Shown piece by piece: positions 18,835 through 27,550 of a stretch of 64,000 nucleotides of DNA. The number at the start of each line of letters is the position of its first letter. Position 1 is the first letter of the stretch. The translations under genes and the position numbers were made by a program. The stretch is from G963677445 sp963678275 (GTDB taxonomy: Bacteria; Bacteroidota; Ignavibacteria; Ignavibacteriales; Melioribacteraceae). Where the stretch lies: positions 4,278,001 through 4,342,000 of the forward strand of contig OY782765.1 of assembly GCA_963678275.1 (NCBI GenBank), given 5' to 3'. Under the pieces are notes generated by a model that worked only from the letters and a program-made list of their open reading frames with translations, was not told where the DNA came from and made no database searches.

Positions 18835-19797
18835 ATGATAAAACAAGCTCTTTTTATAATTTGTACTTTATACTGTATTTCTGTTATCCATGCCCAATCT
18901 GATCCCTGGGCCGACAGCGTAATATCTTTCCAGCCTGGTACCATGACAACCTTCGGGCAGGATTCCGCCTATTACCCGATGAACATACTCGGCGCGCCCG
19001 ATACGAACGCTGCATGGACAACTCCCTGTTCCGATCCTGCCGAAGTATTATCGCTGGGACTCGGGGGAGAGATTATTCTCCATTTTGCAGATAACACAAT
19101 TTATAACGGACCGGGCCAGGATTTTACAATATTCGAGAACGCTTTCCAGATACAGTTTGGTCCCCGCGCGGGGGAAATATTTGCCGAACCTGCTGTTGTA
19201 TCTGTAAGCCAGGAAGGAATAAATTTTTATGAATTCCCCTGGGATTCCATTTCTCTCGCCGGATGCGCGGGAATAACCCCTACTAATGGCGCCGCAGATC
19301 CGTTAAATCCTGATGAAAGCGGGGGGGACAGTTTTGACCTGGCCGCGCTCGGACTGGACAGTGTTTCATATATTAAGCTGACAGATGTTTCCGCGATAAT
19401 CCGCTCCGATACCTCCCATCCCTTCTTTGATTTTACCGCGAACGGGTTTGATCTTGACGCTGTGGCGGGGCTTTATGCAAATCCTGTTACATCTGTCAAA
19501 CCTGTCGAAGGAAGGGGGAGAAAGTCTGCCGAACATATTACAATTTCACCGAACCCGGTTAACAGAAGTTCTTCGGGAATAATAAAAGTTAACTGGGTTA
19601 CGGAAACCCCTTCTAATAACAATATATTAGTATACAATATACTGGGTGAACAGGTTGCTGAAATTAATTTACCTTCTCTGGTCGCCGGTCCCCAGAAGGT
19701 ATCACTCCCGGTAACCAATTTTTCCAGCGGCATATATATTGCCGTAATATCATGGGAAAACAATCGAAAATCGGCAAAATTCAGTGTAGTAAGGTAA
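18835..19797 (+). CDS. B12-operon secreted surface protein with T9SS sorting domain
   Basis: 320 residues with a Sec signal (1-20, ending HAQS). The core has WADSVISFQPG, NILGAPD and LGLGGEIILHFADNTIYNGPG followed by QDFTIFENAF. This pattern matches an uncharacterised secreted 'cell surface protein' family I associate with cobalamin riboswitches in other phyla. The last 85 or so residues form a divergent T9SS type A sorting domain (ISPNPVNRSS ... VYNILGEQVAEI ... SGIYIAVISW). It is the first gene after the B12 riboswitch, and its stop overlaps the receptor start by one base. Its likely role is capture or handling of corrinoids at the surface, inferred from context. Confidence 0.8.
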   Translation: MIKQALFIICTLYCISVIHAQSDPWADSVISFQPGTMTTFGQDSAYYPMNILGAPDTNAAWTTPCSDPAEVLSLGLGGEIILHFADNTIYNGPGQDFTIFENAFQIQFGPRAGEIFAEPAVVSVSQEGINFYEFPWDSISLAGCAGITPTNGAADPLNPDESGGDSFDLAALGLDSVSYIKLTDVSAIIRSDTSHPFFDFTANGFDLDAVAGLYANPVTSVKPVEGRGRKSAEHITISPNPVNRSSSGIIKVNWVTETPSNNNILVYNILGEQVAEINLPSLVAGPQKVSLPVTNFSSGIYIAVISWENNRKSAKFSVVR

Positions 19798-21947
19798 TGA
19801 CAGAGAGAATTCTTTATATCGTTGTTTTTACCCTGGCTGTACTTATTTCGCCCCTTTATGCCATGGAGAAGGGTGACAGCCTGAAAGTAATTGATCAGAA
19901 TACACTCAGGCCGGTTTCCGGGGTAAAAATAAGCGATAGTATACGGTATAGTATCAGTAACGAAGAAGGTTTGGTTTCTCTTAAACCTTTTGATAATTCC
20001 GATACACTTAGTCTGAGCAGACTTGGCTATGAAACAAAAATAATCGCCGCGAGTGAATTAAAAGAGATTCGGCTGATTTCACTGAATCCTGCTGATATTA
20101 AGCTGGAGGAGATAAGTATTACAGGAGAAGGGCCGGAAGATATTTATTCAGCCCAGGAAAGAGTAATCACCGGGGATTCCGAGTCTTTCAGGTTTGAGAC
20201 TCCGGGTGAGCTTATAGCGCAAAGGAGTTCTCTTTCGCTGAAAGATTACGGCAGCGGGAGTTTGAAGTTGATCTCGGCCAGGGGGATGGCTCCTGAAAAC
20301 ACAATTGTTCTCTTTAATGAAGCCCGTGTAAATGATCTTCGGACAGGCGCTTTTAACTTTGCCTCATTAAGTCCCCTGAGCGCAGACCGGATTGAGATCA
20401 ACCGAAGTGATGAAAACAACCTTCTTAATCCCGCCGGAGGAATAGTGCGGCTTTATTCTGAAAATTCAGGCTCGGAAAACCGGATAAGGGGAGGATATAA
20501 ATCAGGCCCCTCTGGAGGAACCAGTTTTTACGTTTCATCCGATCTCAGCCGGGGGAATATCGCGGGCAGAGCGATATTTGAAAGAACCTGGTCTTCAAAT
20601 CATTTTAAGTATCAATTTGAAGGGGAGCGGCTTGAAAGGGAAAACTCATGGTTTTCAAAAACATTCGCCGGGGCGGGAATAGATTTTAAATCTGAAAAAC
20701 ATCTGCTGAAACTTTATTCTCACTATTCTTTTTTCGAAAACGGCATACCTGGTTTTGTTGTTTCCAATAATACCGCGTCAAGCCGGTCGAGCGGCAAATC
20801 TGAGGCGCTGTTATTTATTGTAAATTCATTTTATGAAATTTCAAATCGGGCGATTTTAAAAAACACCATAAATTATTCTTTTCAGCAATATTCGGTTTAT
20901 GATCCAGCGGGAAAGATTTTTTACAGTGGAAATCTCCAGAAATCAGAACTATCTGAAATCAGTTATAACGGGGCATTAAATTTTGATTTTGGGTTGATGA
21001 AAATAAAGGCCGCCAATTACAGCAGTTATTCAACCCTGGAACTGAGCGGCGCCTCTGATAATGATAAACTAAACCGGTTTTCTTCACGTACAGGAATGAA
21101 TTTTTCCGGTGATTTCAGCCCGGCTGAAAAAATATTTGAAAAAACCACCTGGCTTATCTCGGGAGGATTTGAATACCTGGGTGAAGATTACCTCGATTCC
21201 TTTGAGGGATTTTATAAAGCAGGATTAACGATTACCCCCTCTTTCTATAAAAATATGCTGTTTTATCTCAGCTACAGTTATGATTTCAGAAATCCCACAT
21301 TTAATGAACGTTATTATTCCAGAGCCTTTAACACGGGAGAACTAAACCCCGAAAAATATCACATGTTAGAAGCGGGCGCGGCGTGGAGCATTTGGAAAGA
21401 GTCGTTCAGACTCAGTCTGGATTATTTTAATATTGCCGGGACAAACAAAATTATCTGGTTTCCATATCGGGCCGTCTTCCAGGTTCCCAGGAATGTGGAG
21501 GGAGTCAGGACCGAAGGAGTCGAATTTATGTTAGCCGGAAATATGCCTGATAATCTTCTGCAAGGAGAGATTATCTATACCTACACCGATTCCCGAAACC
21601 GATCGGGACTGCCGGGTAATGATAACACATGGAATAAGCTGCTGGTTTATACACCGCTGCACAGGGTGAATCTTAACCTCAGTTTTAACTGGAAAAATTT
21701 CAGACTCAGTTCGATGAACACCTGGTCGGGCAAAAGTTATTACACGCCCGATAATGATGAATTCAGCTCTCTCGATTCCTGGTTTATCTCAGATCTTTCC
21801 CTCGGTTATAAAATTATTACCGGCCCGATTTCACATAATATCGGCTTGAATATCTATAACCTGTTTAACGAAAATTATTTCATTGTGCAGTCATACCCCA
21901 TGCCCCTGCGTTCTTTTTCAATAACATATATGTTAACAATAGAATGA
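19797..21947 (+). CDS. btuB: TonB-dependent outer-membrane receptor, BtuB-like
   Basis: 716 residues from the ATG at 19797, which overlaps the preceding TAA. An upstream ATG at 19752 would lie inside the previous gene and spoil the signal MTERILYIVVFTLAVLISPLYA. After the signal come a carboxypeptidase-regulatory-like domain (about 25-100), a plug domain (DYGSGSLKLISARGMAPENT, PAGGIVRLYSE) and a 22-strand-type barrel ending YNLFNENYFIVQSYPMPLRS. Riboswitch control argues that it imports cobalamin or another corrinoid with TonB energy. The terminal residue is Glu rather than the common Phe. The symbol rests on context more than on sequence. Confidence 0.85.
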   Translation: MTERILYIVVFTLAVLISPLYAMEKGDSLKVIDQNTLRPVSGVKISDSIRYSISNEEGLVSLKPFDNSDTLSLSRLGYETKIIAASELKEIRLISLNPADIKLEEISITGEGPEDIYSAQERVITGDSESFRFETPGELIAQRSSLSLKDYGSGSLKLISARGMAPENTIVLFNEARVNDLRTGAFNFASLSPLSADRIEINRSDENNLLNPAGGIVRLYSENSGSENRIRGGYKSGPSGGTSFYVSSDLSRGNIAGRAIFERTWSSNHFKYQFEGERLERENSWFSKTFAGAGIDFKSEKHLLKLYSHYSFFENGIPGFVVSNNTASSRSSGKSEALLFIVNSFYEISNRAILKNTINYSFQQYSVYDPAGKIFYSGNLQKSELSEISYNGALNFDFGLMKIKAANYSSYSTLELSGASDNDKLNRFSSRTGMNFSGDFSPAEKIFEKTTWLISGGFEYLGEDYLDSFEGFYKAGLTITPSFYKNMLFYLSYSYDFRNPTFNERYYSRAFNTGELNPEKYHMLEAGAAWSIWKESFRLSLDYFNIAGTNKIIWFPYRAVFQVPRNVEGVRTEGVEFMLAGNMPDNLLQGEIIYTYTDSRNRSGLPGNDNTWNKLLVYTPLHRVNLNLSFNWKNFRLSSMNTWSGKSYYTPDNDEFSSLDSWFISDLSLGYKIITGPISHNIGLNIYNLFNENYFIVQSYPMPLRSFSITYMLTIE

Positions 21948-22352
21948 ATAACTCGAAATCAGTGTATCCATTTAAAAATCATAATCGTAATCATAATCCC
22001 GGACTCGCGAGAGAAGGCCGACGTTCCAGCGGGACCAGCGGGACACAAGGAACATCTACTCGTTTAACAATTTCCCCCCGGGAAAAAACTGCTCCATATT
22101 GCGAAGAATTTAAGAAATCACACAGTAATCGTAAACCGGCTGAAACAGACTCAAAAGATAATCGATTAACTCTGAGAAAGTTCTCCTCCATCTATGAAGA
22201 AAGACCATGCCAGAGGCAGGCGCAATACTTTGGATTTACCCACTCCGAAGGTAATGGCGCTAAGTTAAGGCGAGGAGTCTAATTTTTAGCTGGTATCGAT
22301 ATTCAACTACACAGATATATAATAACTATTCTATGAATAAATAAATATTTCA
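21948..22352. repeat. Repeat-derived intergenic DNA inside the B12 operon
   Basis: Contains aatcgtaatcataatcc phrases, a degenerate member of the dual-hairpin repeat (about 22190-22280, with ccatgccagaggcaggcgc as in copy A1) and no convincing gene. A 112-codon open frame here is made of repeat sequence. Confidence 0.6.
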
Positions 22353-23813
22353 ATGAAAAACATAATAATGCGCAATCTTATTATAAAAAAAGCCTTTACA
22401 ACCTCACCCCAACCCCTCTCCTTATCAAGGAGAGGGGCTTTAAAAGTCCTTTCTAAGGCTTTAAGTGCGCCGGGGTGTAGGAGGGATTTAGGGTGGGGTT
22501 TGAATACCAGGAAAAAACTTAACAGTCCTCATTCTTGCACAATCTTAGCGCCATTGCCTTTGGAGGGGGCGCCGAAGAGTGTTTTTCCCGAAGGCGGGGA
22601 AGGACACAACTCGAATTGTCAAAAAACTTCTCGATTTTGCAACATAATTAACAGTTTAAATATTTTTCGTAAACCGGCAAAGCCAGAAACAAACAGGACT
22701 AACGGTAGTCTGAGCGGAGTCGAAGCTCCCCACTTTTGGAATAAATATGGAATTATCCTGCTGGTTTTTTCACTAATTCTGTTTAGTTGCCGTGAAACCC
22801 ATTCCCCGACAGAAACAGACCCCCCTCCGGTAATAACACCGGGGGAAACATTTCTGGTTGTGCTGAATGAAGGAATATACGGACAGAATAATTCATCTGT
22901 TACCACTTACGCGCCTTTAAGCGAAACGGCTGAACAGCACGCCTATTCGAATGCGAATAGCGGAGCCAGACTCGGAGACACCGCAAACGATATGGTTCTG
23001 CGCGACGGGAAAATATATATTGCCGTGGATGTTTCCAATAAAATTGAGGTTATTGACTCAGCCACACTGGTAAGCGAAGGTTTTATTGATCTTGGCGCCG
23101 ATTCAAGTCCGAGGGAAATATGTTTTACTCCGGATGGATATGGTTATGTAACCAGTCTATACAGGAACGCAGTTATAAAGTTTGATCCGGAATCAAAAAC
23201 AGTTCTTACTGAAATTTCTGTCGGTCAGCTTCCCGAGGGAATTGTTTATTCAGAGGGGAAAGTTTATGTGGCTAATTCCGGATTTTCCGGTTCCGATTCG
23301 GTAAGTGTTATCGACACCGAGTTTGACCAGGTAATAAAAAATATACAAACCGATTTTAACCCCAGGAATGTTTTTACAGATATTAACGGATTCATCTATG
23401 TAGTTTGCACAGGCAAATACCAGGGACTGGGTTTAGGCTCACTCTGGAAAATAGACCCGGCCGATAACAGTAAAATTGATTCACTTGTTATTTACGGCAA
23501 TCCGGGTGAAGCGGCCATACTTGACAATGAATTTATTCTTGTTGTCAATATCGATGGAATTTTGAAGGTCAGAATAAATGATCTTGCCGCCGGTTATGAA
23601 AAGCTTGTTGATTCCGCCATTATAAATCCAACCGGAATAATAATTTATTCAATCATGACATATCCGAATCATGACTATTTCTACGCCGGCAACCCGAAAG
23701 ATTATGTGCAAAATGGAGAGATTGTCGCTTTCGATAAATCGGGAGAGGAGATTTACCGGTTTGACTGCGGACTAAACCCGGGAAAAATACTGCTACTTGA
23801 ACGAGGAGAATAA
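22353..23813 (+). CDS. YncE-like beta-propeller lipoprotein, BtuG-like
   Basis: The open frame has 486 codons, but only the part after about residue 130 looks like a normal protein. A lipoprotein signal (IILLVFSLILFSC) ends at Cys146. It is followed by a seven-bladed YVTN-type propeller: NDMVLRDGKIYIAVDVSNKI, SPREICFTPDGYGYVTSLYR, PEGIVYSEGKVYVANSGFSG. In Bacteroides, BtuG is a surface propeller lipoprotein that binds B12 tightly and sits on BtuB; position and fold suggest the same here. Residues 1-130 are encoded by dispersed repeats that stay in frame, and no ATG, GTG or TTG start lies between residue 6 and the signal. The true start is unclear. Confidence 0.8.
   Translation: MKNIIMRNLIIKKAFTTSPQPLSLSRRGALKVLSKALSAPGCRRDLGWGLNTRKKLNSPHSCTILAPLPLEGAPKSVFPEGGEGHNSNCQKTSRFCNIINSLNIFRKPAKPETNRTNGSLSGVEAPHFWNKYGIILLVFSLILFSCRETHSPTETDPPPVITPGETFLVVLNEGIYGQNNSSVTTYAPLSETAEQHAYSNANSGARLGDTANDMVLRDGKIYIAVDVSNKIEVIDSATLVSEGFIDLGADSSPREICFTPDGYGYVTSLYRNAVIKFDPESKTVLTEISVGQLPEGIVYSEGKVYVANSGFSGSDSVSVIDTEFDQVIKNIQTDFNPRNVFTDINGFIYVVCTGKYQGLGLGSLWKIDPADNSKIDSLVIYGNPGEAAILDNEFILVVNIDGILKVRINDLAAGYEKLVDSAIINPTGIIIYSIMTYPNHDYFYAGNPKDYVQNGEIVAFDKSGEEIYRFDCGLNPGKILLLERGE
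22396..22735. repeat. Dispersed repeats overlapping the 5' end of the BtuG-like frame
   Basis: The segment ctcaccccaacccctctcc ... gggatttagggtggggtt (about 22402-22502) is a member of the nested inverted family seen at 12286 and 9350. A second block (about 22550-22610, ggagggggcgcc ... ggcggggaagg) and the phrase ggcaaagccag near 22676 are also repeat sequences. They are translated in the open frame as low-complexity peptide. Confidence 0.7.
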
Positions 23814-23817
23814 AAAA

Positions 23818-25917
23818 TTGAAAAACACTACTATAATCATTATCATTTTTATATTTTTTTCATTTCAACTGAACGCTTCAGAATATGGCGCCGACATGAT
23901 AATTTACGGCGCATCAAATAATATAAATTTTTATTCTTTTGAAACGGAACAGAATTATACGAACCTTATGAACCTTGGTCCCACTCCAAATGAAATCAGG
24001 AGATTGGGAGATTATATTGTTGTCATAAATTCCGGTGATTTGGGCGCCAATACAAATATACAGATTTTCCCCCTGCAGTCCTTTTATGACTATTCGCAGA
24101 ATGGAAACCTGGCGCAGTTTCAGGCGGCGTCAAAACAGGTAATGTTAAGTGATAACGGCAATGCCTGGTCGGCGGCTCTTTTTTCCGACTCAATGGCGCT
24201 TGTCAGTCTTGCGCAGACCGGGCAATTTGATGTGGTCAACCTGAACACCGGCATCAAAACTGAAACGATAACATCACCCGCGGATGGAGGTCCGCAGGGC
24301 ATGACCGAAATTGATGATCATCTTGCCGCCGCGGCTATGTCCGACTGGTCTTTCGCGGGTACGGGAACCGGGGCGAGTGTGGCAATTATTAATACAGATG
24401 ATCTTTCTCTGGAAGCTGAAATTCCTGTGCATCTCAACTGTGTTGATGTTGAGAGACTTAACAACGGCAACCTGCTCGCTTTATCATGGGGATCATGGTT
24501 CGGAGCCGATAATTACGGTACTTTGCATTATATAAACAGTGCGACATATTCAGAGATTTTTAACATTCAGCTTCCATCGGCGGCCAAAGCAAACTATGTG
24601 GTCGAACTTTCCGATAACGAGGTTTATGTTAACGCTTTTGATCAGAATTATAATACAGTGTATGGAATTCTGAATCTGAATACACAAAATTATTCTGAAC
24701 AAAGCAGCGGATTTTTTGCTTCGGAGATAAGGAATTATTTCGGCGCCGGTTATTACCTTGTTAATGAGGGGGCGCAGACTAAAATTTATGATGAAAACTT
24801 TGTTCTCACTGAATCTTTACCCTTCGCGGTAAGCGCGGCTCATGTAATAATTGAGGAAGAGAATTATATTTCAGCCGAAGTTCCGGTTGAAGAGGGGTGG
24901 AATCTTCTTTCAGTTCCCCTGCTCGCTGAGGATATGTCGGCGACTTCACTTTTCCCGGCTGCCTCAACAGGCGCGACCGGATTTAACGGTGTTTACTTCG
25001 CGGCCGATACACTGGAAAATGGCAAAGGTTACTGGATGAAATTTCCCGCCCCTGGGACAGTCTCCATTACAGGCTCCAAAATAAACGGGGGAATTGAATT
25101 ATCACAGGGATGGAATATAATCGGTCCATTCGATCAGGAGGTAGCTGTATCATCGATTTCAACTGAGCCGGCAGGAATAATAGAGTCTTCATTTTTTGGC
25201 TTTAACGAGGGATATTTTACCGCCGACACACTAATGGCGGGAAAAGCCTTTTGGGTGAAATCATCTTCAGACGGTACTCTTTATCCCGCCGGTGGAAATA
25301 TGATTAATAAAATCAAAAGCAACCAAAACGTACTGAGTAGTCTTTTGTTTATTGACGCGGCAGGAAGAAAAGGAATTCTTGAAATCACAGCGGAAAAGAC
25401 CTTCAATGAGCTTCCACCGCTGCCTCCCGCGGGAGTATTCGATATAAGATTCAGAAATAATAGTTCATCGATTTCACCGGAAGAAAATTACGCGGTAGAT
25501 ATCCGGGGCGCCCTTTATCCCGTGGAGCTGATTTTATCAGGAAATCCTGTGAATATTTTTGCTGAGGAAAAAAATAACATTCTAAACGAAGGTGAAAAAT
25601 TTGTTATTAATAAAGGCAATATTACAGTAAGTTCTGCCAACATTGAAATTTTAAATGAATTCCGGCTTTATGAAAACTATCCTAATCCTTTTAATCCTTC
25701 AACAACTATCCGGTATGATATTTCTCAAAAAACACGTGTAACTCTGGAGGTATACAACTTACTCGGAGAAAAACTGGCGACAATGGTAGATGAAATAAAA
25801 GAGCCGGGTTACCATACCGCGACATTTAATGGTGATAACCTTTCCAGCGGAATGTATATGTACAAAATCACAGCCGGTAAATTTTCAGCCACAAAAAAAA
25901 TGCTGCTGGTAAAATAA
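23818..25917 (+). CDS. T9SS-sorted beta-propeller surface protein of the B12 operon
   Basis: 699 residues from the TTG at 23818, nine bases after gaggag; an upstream TTG at 23797 would overlap the previous gene. The signal is KNTTIIIIIFIFFSFQLNAS. Residues about 25-350 have propeller-like strands (NEIRRLGDYIVVINSGD, GPQGMTEIDDHLAAAAMSDW). Residues about 355-500 hold two copies of a WNLLSVPL/WNIIGPF domain common in this group. The C-terminus is a strong T9SS type A sorting domain (NYPNPFNPSTTIRYDI ... LGEKLATMV ... SGMYMYKIT). As the last gene after the B12 riboswitch, it may be a second, T9SS-delivered corrinoid-binding propeller. That role is inferred from context. Confidence 0.8.
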   Translation: MKNTTIIIIIFIFFSFQLNASEYGADMIIYGASNNINFYSFETEQNYTNLMNLGPTPNEIRRLGDYIVVINSGDLGANTNIQIFPLQSFYDYSQNGNLAQFQAASKQVMLSDNGNAWSAALFSDSMALVSLAQTGQFDVVNLNTGIKTETITSPADGGPQGMTEIDDHLAAAAMSDWSFAGTGTGASVAIINTDDLSLEAEIPVHLNCVDVERLNNGNLLALSWGSWFGADNYGTLHYINSATYSEIFNIQLPSAAKANYVVELSDNEVYVNAFDQNYNTVYGILNLNTQNYSEQSSGFFASEIRNYFGAGYYLVNEGAQTKIYDENFVLTESLPFAVSAAHVIIEEENYISAEVPVEEGWNLLSVPLLAEDMSATSLFPAASTGATGFNGVYFAADTLENGKGYWMKFPAPGTVSITGSKINGGIELSQGWNIIGPFDQEVAVSSISTEPAGIIESSFFGFNEGYFTADTLMAGKAFWVKSSSDGTLYPAGGNMINKIKSNQNVLSSLLFIDAAGRKGILEITAEKTFNELPPLPPAGVFDIRFRNNSSSISPEENYAVDIRGALYPVELILSGNPVNIFAEEKNNILNEGEKFVINKGNITVSSANIEILNEFRLYENYPNPFNPSTTIRYDISQKTRVTLEVYNLLGEKLATMVDEIKEPGYHTATFNGDNLSSGMYMYKITAGKFSATKKMLLVK

Positions 25918-26135
25918 AATCAAACCTCCGAGGTTTCTCATCATAATAATTTTACTCATTCCTGTAGGACAGCCTTTCCAGGCTGTCCCTCTGGCGCCTG
26001 TCCCCCCCCTTTACGTAATTTGCCAACCTGGAAACTTATCCTGTCCAGGCAATATCTGAACCATGATTAAAGGATTTAAGGATAACCATGACTACGAATC
26101 GTTTTCGGTATCGCCATTGTTTTTTCAAATCCCAT

Positions 26136-26163
26136 GTAGAGACAAGGCATGCCTTGTCTCTAC
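26136..26163. repeat. 28-bp palindrome, array copy 1
   Basis: Identical to the palindrome inside the RAYT gene (half-site gtagagacaaggca). It lies about 65 bases before the first cruciform-like element. Confidence 0.97.
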
Positions 26164-26228
26164 GGCTGGGGAAAATATTTCTACCTTAAAAATGTTTAAA
26201 CCAGACTTGAAATAAATTCCGGGGTGGT

Positions 26229-26399
26229 AATATGGTGTACCTGACGGCACACTTTATTGCTCCGGTATTATTTTTTCTACCAATATGCTGTCCCTAACGG
26301 GACAAATAATTCCGTCACTTTAAATTGCCCCGTCAGGGGCAAAATGTTGGTAAAAAAAACCACAGGAAAAATTATGTGTGCCGCAGGTACACCATATTT
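26229..26399. repeat. Cruciform-like nested palindrome, copy 1
   Basis: The outer arms aatatggtgtacctgacggc and its near-complement enclose inner arms (ctaccaatat ... atgttggta) and two side hairpins, gtccctaacgggac and gccccgtcaggggc. Together they could fold as a four-way or clover-shaped structure. Related copies lie at 26681-26852, 27131-27301 and, inverted, at 31166-31339. Confidence 0.85.
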
Positions 26400-26587
26400 A
26401 TCACGGCGGAAAAATTTTCATCCTGGTTTTAAGGCGCATTCGCTAAACAGATTACGTAGCATGGCAGGGTATTATAATATGTTGCATACCATCTAATCTA
26501 ATCCCGTCATAGTCTGAACCATGATTAAAGGATTTAAGGATAACCCTGATTACGAATCGATATCACAATCATTTTTTCAAATCTCTT

Positions 26588-26615
26588 GTAGAGACAAGGC
26601 ATGCCTTGTCTCTAC
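26588..26615. repeat. 28-bp palindrome, array copy 2
   Basis: Exact copy of the RAYT-embedded palindrome in the second tandem unit. Confidence 0.97.
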
Positions 26616-26680
26616 GACTGGGGAAAATATTTCTACCTTAAAAATGTTTAAACCAGACTTGAAATAATCCCCGGGGTGGT

Positions 26681-26852
26681 AATATTGTGTACCTGACGGC
26701 ACACTTTATTGCTTCGGTATTATTTTTTCTACCAATATGCTGTCCCTAACGGGACAAATAATTCCGTCACTTTAAATTGCCCCGTCAGGAGCAAAATATT
26801 GGTAAAAGAAACCACAGGGAAAAATTTTGTGTGCCGTTGGTACACCATATTT
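26681..26852. repeat. Cruciform-like nested palindrome, copy 2
   Basis: Same layout as the copy at 26229-26399, with a few changes in the outer arms (aatattgtgtacc on the left, ggtacaccatatt on the right). Confidence 0.85.
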
Positions 26853-27038
26853 ACTATACGGGGTAATTTGTCTTTCTTGGTTTTACGGCGCATTCGCTGA
26901 ACAGATTACGTAGCATGGCAGGATATTATAATATGCTGCATACCATCTAATCTAATCCCGTCATAGTCTGAACCATGATTAAAAATCGATAACGTGTTTT
27001 GTGTCGTTCTTTTATTTCTGTAGCCGAAATGAAAACTT

Positions 27039-27066
27039 GTAGAGACAAGGCATGCCTTGTCTCTAC
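27039..27066. repeat. 28-bp palindrome, array copy 3
   Basis: Exact copy of the RAYT-embedded palindrome in the third tandem unit, although the sequence just upstream in this unit is unlike that of units 1 and 2. Confidence 0.97.
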
Positions 27067-27130
27067 GACTGGGGAAATATTTCTACCTTAAAAATGTTTA
27101 AACCAGACTTGAAATAACCCCCGGGGTGGT

Positions 27131-27301
27131 AATATGGTGTACCTGACGGCACACTTTATTGCTCCGGTATTATTTTTTCTACCAATATGCTGTCCCTAAC
27201 GGGACAAATAATTCCGTCACTTTAAATTGCCCCGTCGGGAGCAAAATATTGGTAAAAGAAACTACAGGAAAAAATCGTTTGTGCCGCAGGTACAACATAT
27301 T
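27131..27301. repeat. Cruciform-like nested palindrome, copy 3
   Basis: Same layout as the copy at 26229-26399. The right outer arm has one mismatch (ggtacaacatatt). Confidence 0.85.
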
Positions 27302-27550
27302 TATCACGGCGGATAAATTATAATTCCGGTTCTGCGATAATTTTTAGAAACCCTGTCATGTGAAAAATTCCCTGTTAAATTTCATATCCTCATCTAAACA
27401 AAAAATGAAAACAAAACCAGGTTCTGCTTTTGTGCAAAAAAAAAATCTTGCGAACTTTGTTTATACATTCTCCTCAAAATATTATTAAAACCTTGAAAAC
27501 CTGCATATAAATATCTTATCTTTAAATATTGGTAAGAAAATTAACCGGTT

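Larger units (their letters stand above)
25918..27550. repeat. Tandem array of three ~455-bp repeats
   Basis: Units begin tctgaaccatgatta at 26055, 26513 and 26967 (periods 458 and 454). Each has the 28-bp palindrome found in the RAYT gene, a spacer (taccttaaaaatgtttaaac), then a cruciform-like element (26229-26399, 26681-26852, 27131-27301). A relative of the 15545 hairpin precedes the array at 25967-25988. Short open frames inside units repeat the same peptide and are not genes. 27340-27550 holds nothing recognised. Confidence 0.9.

Noticed and set aside
21944..22282. 112-codon plus-strand frame after the receptor gene
   Set aside because: Its sequence is made of repeat phrases (aatcgtaatcat, ccatgccagaggcagg) and the peptide is low-complexity; no homologue is recognised.
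26257..26900. Two short plus-strand frames with almost the same peptide (YYFFYQYAVPNGTNNSVTLN)
   Set aside because: Both lie inside copies of the cruciform-like repeat and simply reflect its sequence; the third copy does not keep a comparable frame.
26055..27340. Possible CRISPR array
   Set aside because: Units are about 455 bp with no unique 30-40 bp spacers, and no cas gene is in the window.
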